From CAVXDP01 sp964562925 (GTDB lineage: Archaea; Thermoproteota; Bathyarchaeia; 40CM-2-53-6; CAVXDP01), in contig CAZLVF010000005.1 in the NCBI GenBank assembly GCA_964562925.1, forward strand, positions 1-64,000: DNA of 64,000 bases, given 5' to 3'. The notes below the pieces were generated by a model. It was not told the DNA's origin. It searched no databases and saw nothing but the letters and a program-made list of their open reading frames with translations. Below, one piece after another: positions 58,456 to 64,000 of this stretch. The position numbers and the translations under genes are program-made. Numbering within the stretch: position 1 is the stretch's first letter; each line of letters begins with the position of its first letter.

Positions 58456-58586
58456 TTGGAGTTGGCGGCCATAGCTGGGAGCTAGGACCCGTACCCTTTC
58501 CGCACACGGAAGTGAATCTCCCAGGCGATTCAAGGGGTAGTGTGGTGCGAGAGCCCACGCGAAACTTGGACAGCTGCCAACTCCAA
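58456..58586 (+). rRNA. rrf: 5S ribosomal RNA
   Basis: The ends TTGGAGTTGGC (58456-58466) and GCCAACTCCAA (58576-58586) form helix I. Inside, GCGGCCATAGC, the loop with CCGCACACGGAAGTGAA and the segment GGTAGTGTGGTGCGAGAGCC are the conserved archaeal 5S features of helices II to V. The exact mature ends are uncertain by a few bases. It stands alone with no 16S or 23S nearby, as is common in TACK archaea, and is about 100 bases downstream of tRNA-Trp, with its own TATA box. Confidence 0.93.
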
Positions 58587-58714
58587 TCAGAGGACCGTAA
58601 AAGGCTATTGCAGGTTCTTGTTCAACAACTCTGGCCGTGCTATTTGGTGGAAGAGCAAAAACATTTATCTCTACGTCCAGTTCTCATGCCTTGAGCCATT
58701 ACGCAGGTTTCGCT

Positions 58715-59869
58715 ATGCAACTTTCTATGTCCTTCCTGTTAGACAGCGGCATATGGTTGCAGATACTGCCCACTCTACAGGATCGGTCGGCTCTGGGAAC
58801 CGTCATCTCATTACTGATGTATCTGTCATTCATATTCTTCATTTTCTTCGGACAGAAAATTCAGGTTCGTCTGATGCTGTTTGAGATAGATGGAACGCTT
58901 AGAAAACTGGAGTTCATGAAGAACGATGCAAAAAACGTTCTATTCAAGACCGTCCGAGAAGTTGGTAAGCCGACAGTTGATCCCACTGGGACGCTCAATA
59001 GGCTACTGGAGCAATTTCTGATATCTCCGGTCGATATGGATCCTGCGGGGATCGTTTGGAAGTTCGATCATTTGCTTGACGTCAGAGACACGAAGTTCAA
59101 GGACGACGTTAAGAGCGTAGCACCTGCAGCCGATGATGCCCAGGTGAATAACCTCGAGAACCTTGTTGAAGGTACGCTTGCGCTAAATACGATCTACAGG
59201 ATAGTTAGACATTTCTACCTACTAGGAAAGAAGACTTCAAGTTTCTATATAATCCTCCAACTTCAAATGATCCTTCCACTTGTGATGCAGGAGGCCGAGG
59301 CTCTGGTAGGCGCATGCAAGGCCTTCTCCCAAGGACAGCCGATTGGAGACGGTGTTGGCGCCCTGATAGTTTCAAAGCTCATGCGCGAGAAGGAGAAGAG
59401 GAAGTTTGAGAAAGATATCGTCGTGGCTGAGACGTTGATAGAGGGAAGGAGGGTATTTCTCGTGAAGGCAGAGGGCCCTGGAGGAAACGTTGGCAAGCCC
59501 GGAGACGCCATGAGAAAATTGATCGAGGAGCAAGAGGGGAAGATATCGATGATCGTGATGATAGACGCAGCTCTGAAGTTCGAAGGTGAAGAGACGGGGG
59601 AGATAGGTGAAGGCATAGGAGCCGCCATAGGTGGGATAGGAACAGAACGTTTCAAGATCGAGGAGGAGGCTCAGAAGTTCAAGATACCGGTATACGCGAT
59701 GATCATCAAAGAAAGCATACAAGAAGCGATCTTGCCGATGAAGAAGGCTATAGCCGAATCATGTGATAAGGCGCTAGCGAGAGTCAAGAACCTGATACTT
59801 GAACGAAGTAAAGAAGGCGACACTGTGATAGTCGCCGGAATTGGAAACACAATCGGCATAGGACAATAG
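58715..59869 (+). CDS. DUF1512 family membrane-associated protein
   Basis: The 384-residue protein has one or two N-terminal hydrophobic segments (about residues 5-50, ending LMYLSFIFFIFFGQKIQ) and a large soluble part with GEGIGAAIGGIGTERFKIEE and ending DTVIVAGIGNTIGIGQ, which matches archaeal DUF1512 proteins. The function is unknown. The frame opens at 58637, but ATG 58715 or 58727 gives a compact N-terminus. It overlaps or abuts the next gene, whose GTG begins directly after its stop. Confidence 0.82.
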   Translation: MQLSMSFLLDSGIWLQILPTLQDRSALGTVISLLMYLSFIFFIFFGQKIQVRLMLFEIDGTLRKLEFMKNDAKNVLFKTVREVGKPTVDPTGTLNRLLEQFLISPVDMDPAGIVWKFDHLLDVRDTKFKDDVKSVAPAADDAQVNNLENLVEGTLALNTIYRIVRHFYLLGKKTSSFYIILQLQMILPLVMQEAEALVGACKAFSQGQPIGDGVGALIVSKLMREKEKRKFEKDIVVAETLIEGRRVFLVKAEGPGGNVGKPGDAMRKLIEEQEGKISMIVMIDAALKFEGEETGEIGEGIGAAIGGIGTERFKIEEEAQKFKIPVYAMIIKESIQEAILPMKKAIAESCDKALARVKNLILERSKEGDTVIVAGIGNTIGIGQ

Positions 59870-60307
59870 GTGAAGAGCTTGACCAAGACACCTGCCAGAA
59901 CATATCTTTACATGGTCATACTATTCAGCGTACTCGTTCTCTCGTACTCGATCTACGTGCTCTACTCAGCGATAGGCTACTACGAGAGAGGCGACACCGC
60001 AAACTTCTATTACGGCCTGTTCGCCGGTGGCATTGGAATAGTTCTAGCAATCTCATCGTTTATGCATATGAGGAGACGACTTCTCATATTCCAGAGATCT
60101 CTTTTACGCGTGTTAACGACAGTCCTCTGCGAGAAGTGCGGTTTCAAGATTGTGAGAAACTTCGGTGTAGGAGACTACGTTCACAGGCAGGTTGGAAAAT
60201 GTCAGCAGTGCGATGGAACGATGTTCATAACTTCGGTCTTTGCAGAAGAACCTTCGAAGAGCGCCCCTAGGCTGTTAGGACCTCGCACCCCTGTTTCTCA
60301 ACAATGA
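59870..60307 (+). CDS. Two-helix membrane protein with a zinc-ribbon end
   Basis: The 145-residue protein has two membrane helices (about 13-35 and 46-65) and a cysteine pair motif CEKCGFKIV (about residue 87) plus CQQCDGTMFI (about 110), a zinc ribbon. I do not know its function. It starts at GTG 59870 immediately after the DUF1512 stop, so the two are likely partners. Its last 41 bases overlap the convergent methionine aminopeptidase gene. Confidence 0.7.
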   Translation: MKSLTKTPARTYLYMVILFSVLVLSYSIYVLYSAIGYYERGDTANFYYGLFAGGIGIVLAISSFMHMRRRLLIFQRSLLRVLTTVLCEKCGFKIVRNFGVGDYVHRQVGKCQQCDGTMFITSVFAEEPSKSAPRLLGPRTPVSQQ

Positions 60308-61166
60308 CGGTATGCTCGGCCTGCGCCACAGGTTTTCCACTCGACTCGACTAGAACTGGATACGAAGTAATGCATCTTGAAGAGAGCAGTTCATGCATAG
60401 CAGCTCGAAGGCTGCTCGAAGGATACGATCTTTCAAGCCACCTGTAAGCAAATGGTAGCGTCCTATATCTTTTCATTATATGCCTTAGTAGACGCGTAGC
60501 CTCCTCGCTCCTCGCTCCTTTCTCCTTACTGAGTTTGAAGATGAATGGGCCTCCTCCATCCTGGACGGTTCCCTCAGCATCAGCTGACGTAACGAAAGGT
60601 TCAATCGCGTAGACCTCGCCCTCCTCTAATACTGACCCGTCTAGTTTTGAAACGTTTGGTATAGCCTTTCCAGTGTGGAGTGAGTATCTCTCAATCTTGT
60701 GTCCTGTCAAGTTTCGTATGGGTCTGTAACCGTATCTTGAGATGCATTTTTCTATAGCTCCGCCTATATCACGTGCCCTAACATGGGACTTAACATTCTC
60801 GACTGCCACCCTCAAAGCCTCTTCGGCCGCAAGTATCATCGGCTGATACTCGGGGCTGAACGAGACGGTGATCGCGCTGTCAGCGACGTAGCCCGATACC
60901 TCTACCCCAAAGTCGACTTTGACAATTGATCCTGCAGGGATCGTTGACATGTCGTCTAGTGAAGAAGTATAGTGCGCCGCTACGCTTCCTATTCCAACAT
61001 TGCATGGGAAGGCGGGTCTGCCCCCCATCTTGAATACGGCTTCTTCAACCTTCTCGCAGAGGTCTACGACCTTCATCCTTTCAGAAACTATTGCAGGAAC
61101 TTGGCTTCGGAGTCGAGCTGTTATCTGGCCGGCTTTTCGGTACAGGTTGAAAGAGTCAGCAGACAA
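60267..61166 (-). CDS. map: Methionine aminopeptidase, type II
   Basis: The 299-residue enzyme removes the initiator Met. Metal ligands are visible: two Asp in VKVDFGVEVSGYVADSAITV, His in NLTGHKIERYSLH, Glu in VYAIEPFVTS and Glu in VAQAEHTVIV. The type II insert lies between the last two. The start is ATG 61166. It is transcribed with trpS upstream on the same strand across a 75-base gap. Confidence 0.94.
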   Translation of the reverse strand: MSADSFNLYRKAGQITARLRSQVPAIVSERMKVVDLCEKVEEAVFKMGGRPAFPCNVGIGSVAAHYTSSLDDMSTIPAGSIVKVDFGVEVSGYVADSAITVSFSPEYQPMILAAEEALRVAVENVKSHVRARDIGGAIEKCISRYGYRPIRNLTGHKIERYSLHTGKAIPNVSKLDGSVLEEGEVYAIEPFVTSADAEGTVQDGGGPFIFKLSKEKGARSEEATRLLRHIMKRYRTLPFAYRWLERSYPSSSLRAAMHELLSSRCITSYPVLVESSGKPVAQAEHTVIVEKQGCEVLTA

Positions 61167-61241
61167 GATTGGTCCGTCCGTTCAGACAGTTGAGCTTCTT
61201 ATCACGGAAGCGAGTCTGAAAGAGGTTTAGAAAAGTAGTAT

Positions 61242-62357
61242 CTAGAGAAAGAAGCTTTCTACCACATCCTTTGCTTTCTCTCTTCTTCTTTGATGTTCTA
61301 TCAGGAACTTCTTCACACGTTCGGCGAGTCTCTGTTTGCACTCGCCACAAAGAATCTCCCCAGTTCGGCATAGGTGTTCTCGCTCTGCCAGCTTCTCGTC
61401 GTCAGGCTCGAATATCAACCGTTCGTATGCGCATACTGTGCAGATCGATGGGTCTGCGCCGAGCCTTCTCTGCTCTTCAACCGTTGCACGACCTCCAGTA
61501 AATGCGTTCATGATCTTCTTCTCACCAACCTCTGGAGGATCTATTGTGAATATGCACGTTTCAGGCATGGAAGATGACATCTTACCTCCCTTCCCTAGCC
61601 CCGGTAGGAACTTGGAATGTATCTGAGCCGGCTTGTAGTACCCTAGTTTGGGAGCTACGTCCCGAGAGATCCTCCAGTATGGGTCTTGGTCTATTGCAGC
61701 TGGGATAAGACATGGAATGTTCCTCTTCTCAAACACAGACTCTATGAAACATGGAGCGGCCTGCATGGATGGAAAGAAAACTATTCCTATGTTGGAGCTG
61801 TCGGTGAATCCGAAAACGGCCTTGGCCGTAGAGGTTGTGACATGCTTCGCTATGTCGATGGCGACATTATACATCACCCCTGCATTCTTCATGTCCGAGA
61901 TTAGTTTCGTTTTCTTGGGGTCGAAGCCTATCGCGATCACGTCGAGCGCATTCTCATACGTTAGACTTAGAGCCTTCTCCTTTGTCATTTCAGGGTTGAC
62001 GAAGAACTTCTCGTCATCGGTCAATTGGAAATAGAGTTTGGCACCAAACTTGTCTTGGAGATACTTTGTGAAGATCCAAGGGATAACGTGGCCGATGTGA
62101 GTATCTCCTGAAGGTCCTCTTCCAGTATACAGGTAGAATCTCTCACCCTTCTCGTACATGTCAAGGATCCAGTCCAGATCCCTATGCGAGAAGAAGATCC
62201 TTCTTCTCAGTTGAAGGTGAAGCTCACCCGTAAGTTTTCCTATCCTCTCTAAGAGCGAGTTGGTTATCGGCACCGTTCCAAACTGTTCGATCAACCTATC
62301 GTAGTCTATCTCTCCTGAAACTTCCCACGGGGTTACTATCATATTCTCATTTTCCAA
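61242..62357 (-). CDS. trpS: Tryptophanyl-tRNA synthetase
   Basis: The 371-residue archaeal TrpRS charges tRNA-Trp. The HIGH motif is in GPSGDTHIGHVIPWIFTKYL and the second motif is GKGGKMSSSMPE. The N-terminal IVTPWEVSGEIDYDRLIEQF is the archaeal/eukaryotic signature. The start is TTG 62357; an ATG at 62342 is also possible. Its tRNA is encoded 3 kb away with five introns. Confidence 0.95.
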   Translation of the reverse strand: MENENMIVTPWEVSGEIDYDRLIEQFGTVPITNSLLERIGKLTGELHLQLRRRIFFSHRDLDWILDMYEKGERFYLYTGRGPSGDTHIGHVIPWIFTKYLQDKFGAKLYFQLTDDEKFFVNPEMTKEKALSLTYENALDVIAIGFDPKKTKLISDMKNAGVMYNVAIDIAKHVTTSTAKAVFGFTDSSNIGIVFFPSMQAAPCFIESVFEKRNIPCLIPAAIDQDPYWRISRDVAPKLGYYKPAQIHSKFLPGLGKGGKMSSSMPETCIFTIDPPEVGEKKIMNAFTGGRATVEEQRRLGADPSICTVCAYERLIFEPDDEKLAEREHLCRTGEILCGECKQRLAERVKKFLIEHQRRREKAKDVVESFFL

Positions 62358-62668
62358 CTCGATCTTCTCGCCGAGCCGAAGAGCCGCGTGCAGGAGTTCT
62401 GCTTCCCCGGATATTCCCTTATTGGATTTTCGAAGGTAGCGTTCGGATTAGACTTAAACATTTCTAGAAACCGCATTCTTCAGGACTCCAACCCAACTGG
62501 TTTGAATCCGGAATCCTCCGCAAGGTTTTTAGGATTCAATCCTGTTAACGTCGGCTCCGAGTTTAAACAGGCGTTCTAGACGCAGCTTTCTCGATGTCAG
62601 ATGACCGAATGTGGACATGCACGATCGAGGGATCATGATTCGGTTTAGTCTGACAGGCGAAATCAAAA
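62358..62668. other. Intergenic region between divergent trpS and porG
   Basis: About 310 bases. GACTTAAACATTTC (62451-62464) is an AT-rich candidate TATA element. AGGATTCAATCCT (62531-62543) can form a tiny hairpin. A stretch resembling a tRNA T-arm (62499-62512) has no matching acceptor stem. I see no gene. Confidence 0.35.
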
Positions 62669-63226
62669 GTGTTGTATGAGATTCGATGGCACGGAAGAGC
62701 AGGTCAAGGCATCATAACAGTCAGTAGACTACTCGCCTATGCAGGCCTCCTCGAAGGAAAACATGTTCAAGCGTTCCCTGAGTTTGGACCTGAACGGATA
62801 GGCGCTCCAATGACTGGTTTCACCAGGATATCGGATACGCCTATAGAGACTCATAGTCACATATACAGTCCGAATGTGGTCGTTGTATTGGACTCAACGT
62901 TGCTTGGAATAGTCAATGTTACACATGGGCTGCGCAACGATGGTACGCTACTGATCAATTCGGCGAGATCGGGGATGGAACTTAGAAGGGAGCTAAGACT
63001 TTCAAATGTACGCTGCTATGCTGTGAACGCTATGAACATATCACAGGAGGTATTCGGCAGCGCTAGAGCGTTCAATACGGCTATGCTTGGGGCACTTGTC
63101 AGTGCGGTTCCAGTGGTGTCAAAAGAATCGTTGATCAAAGCGATGAAGGAAAGGTTCTCTTCAGAACTAATCGATAAGAACCTGAAGGTTATGGAGCGAG
63201 GCGCGACAGAGGTTAGAGAGGGTTGA
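62669..63226 (+). CDS. porG: 2-oxoacid:ferredoxin oxidoreductase gamma subunit
   Basis: The 185-residue gamma subunit has IRWHGRAGQGIITVSRLLAY, EFGPERIGAPMTGFTRISD and MLGALVSAVPVVSKESLIKA. It is part of the thiamine-pyrophosphate enzyme that oxidises pyruvate (or a similar 2-oxo acid) and CoA to acyl-CoA and CO2, passing electrons to ferredoxin. It starts at TTG 62669. The porG-porD-porA order fits pyruvate oxidoreductase. Confidence 0.92.
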   Translation: MLYEIRWHGRAGQGIITVSRLLAYAGLLEGKHVQAFPEFGPERIGAPMTGFTRISDTPIETHSHIYSPNVVVVLDSTLLGIVNVTHGLRNDGTLLINSARSGMELRRELRLSNVRCYAVNAMNISQEVFGSARAFNTAMLGALVSAVPVVSKESLIKAMKERFSSELIDKNLKVMERGATEVREG

Positions 63227-63528
63227 CGGAGAAGAAGGTTCCTCTAAGTGAAAGAATGAAGTTAGCTTGGAGAGAGGCTCCGGTCGCAGGATTAATTCTT
63301 GAACCTGGATCAACGGTCGAGTACAAGACAGGAGACTGGAGAGTTGGAAAGAAGCCTGTGATAGACCAGAAGAAATGCATAAAATGTCTGATCTGTTGGA
63401 TAGTGTGCCCTGACGTGGCGATCATTAGAACTGAGAAGGGAGTCTCTGAGGATTACTACCATTGCAAAGGTTGCGCAATCTGCGCTGAAGAATGTCCAGT
63501 AGACGCAATAACCATGGTGAGCGAGTAG
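63223..63528 (+). CDS. porD: 2-oxoacid:ferredoxin oxidoreductase delta subunit (2[4Fe-4S])
   Basis: The 101-residue protein has two CxxCxxCxxxC clusters, KKCIKCLICWIVCPDVAI and HCKGCAICAEECPVDAIT, which carry electrons to ferredoxin. The N-terminal TGDWRVGKKPVIDQKK is typical of PorD. It starts at TTG 63223, overlapping porG by four bases. Confidence 0.93.
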   Translation: MTEKKVPLSERMKLAWREAPVAGLILEPGSTVEYKTGDWRVGKKPVIDQKKCIKCLICWIVCPDVAIIRTEKGVSEDYYHCKGCAICAEECPVDAITMVSE

Positions 63529-63529
63529 A

Positions 63530-64000
63530 ATGTACAGAAGAAGGGAAGAGTATAGCGATGTGGTAGTGCCCTATCAAGGCGAGGGCAGCACCATTAAGCC
63601 GCAAGAACTGGCGGGAATGAGTGGCAACGAGGCAGTGGCCTACGCGACAAAACAGGCCAAGGTTGACGTTGTAGCCGCTTACCCGATAACTCCCCAGACG
63701 ATAATGGTGGAAAGGTTTAGTGAGTATGTTGCGAATGGAGAGGTAGACGCAGAGTTTGTCTGTGTAGAATCCGAACACTCTGCAATGTCAGCATGTGTGG
63801 GCGCCAGTTTAGCTGGAGCCCGGGTTGCAACATCAACCGCTAGCCAAGGCCTTGCGTTGATGCATGAGGTCCTGTACTTGGCCTCTGGGCTCCGATGCCC
63901 AATCGTGATGATGGTAGCAAACCGAGCCCTTTCGCCTCCAATCAACATACACGGGGACCATTCAGATATGATGGGATCAAGAGACTCAGGTTGGATTCAG
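63530..64000 (+). CDS. porA: 2-oxoacid:ferredoxin oxidoreductase alpha subunit, partial
   Basis: The frame starts at ATG 63530, one base after porD, and runs off the right edge after 157 codons. It shows the alpha-subunit start MSGNEAVAYATKQAKVDVVA, AAYPITPQTIMVERFSEYV, VESEHSAMSACVGASLAGAR and TSTASQGLALMHEVLY, with the catalytic Glu and CoA region still to come. porB should follow outside the window. Confidence 0.93.
   Translation, partial: MYRRREEYSDVVVPYQGEGSTIKPQELAGMSGNEAVAYATKQAKVDVVAAYPITPQTIMVERFSEYVANGEVDAEFVCVESEHSAMSACVGASLAGARVATSTASQGLALMHEVLYLASGLRCPIVMMVANRALSPPINIHGDHSDMMGSRDSGWIQ

Noticed and set aside
62499..62512. tRNA T-arm-like sequence near trpS
   Set aside because: The stem pairs poorly and no acceptor stem or CCA can be found on either strand, even when introns are allowed.
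1..64000. CRISPR arrays, insertion sequences, inteins
   Set aside because: I saw no regular direct-repeat arrays, no transposase gene and no intein in RtcB or the synthetases.

Overview
The window is archaeal and reads like a TACK-superphylum genome, most likely a Candidatus Bathyarchaeia assembly. The evidence is a complete archaeal ribosomal-protein cluster with the archaeal-only genes eS4, eL32, eL19, eL14, RNase P p29, archaeal adenylate kinase and Cbf5; an unlinked 5S rRNA gene; archaeal TATA boxes; tRNA genes full of bulge-helix-bulge (BHB) introns; and four full-length MttB-family methyltransferases without pyrrolysine. The lineage is an inference. Two runs of 100 N show that it is a scaffold.

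Layout. 0.2-2.2 kb: archease and the RNA ligase RtcB. 2.2-3.3 kb: a PGI/PMI isomerase on the minus strand. 3.5-22.9 kb: the ribosomal cluster (uL3, uL4, uL23, uL2, uS19, uL22, uS3, uL29, p29, uS17, uL14, uL24, eS4, uL5, uS14, uS8, uL6, eL32, eL19, uL18, uS5, uL30, uL15) followed by SecY, AdkA, a DUF106 insertase, Cmk, eL14 and Cbf5. It is interrupted by a minus-strand wHTH/membrane pair between uS19 and uL22, by a tautomerase and a decayed CBS gene between uL30 and uL15, and by DUF211 and VIT-family genes before cbf5. 22.9 kb: tRNA-Ser(GGA). 23-49 kb: an accessory catabolic region with a TPP enzyme, a class V aminotransferase, a dipeptide ABC transporter, four MttB paralogues, a circularly permuted substrate-binding protein, creatininase, a C45 acyltransferase, a Gfo/Idh oxidoreductase, a DapF/proline-racemase-like isomerase and a ureohydrolase. 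49-57.9 kb: ValS, a CPBP protease, MetK, an HTH-CBS regulator and a YchF-type GTPase. 58.1-58.6 kb: tRNA-Trp(CCA) and 5S rRNA. 58.7-64 kb: DUF1512, methionine aminopeptidase, TrpS and the start of porGDA.

The most striking theme is RNA splicing. By hand folding I find eight introns. Five are in one tRNA-Trp gene: D-loop, 28/29, 37/38, 45/46 and 59/60. Two are in tRNA-Ser(GGA): 29/30 and 37/38. One is a 20-nt intron in the cbf5 mRNA, whose removal restores the catalytic motif and a 341-residue protein. Most have a four-base-pair core flanked by two three-nt bulges. The 37/38 tRNA-Trp intron also carries a probable box C/D guide aimed at position 39. RtcB and archease, which join such exons, are encoded in the same window; the endonuclease is not.

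Other notable points are apparent near-cognate start codons for uL22 (ACG) and uS5 (CTG), heavy TTG start use, a permuted solute-binding protein, and an inverted-repeat operator between metK and its divergent HTH-CBS neighbour. The accessory region looks like a pathway for importing and demethylating small N-methylated or guanidino compounds, but its substrates cannot be read from sequence.
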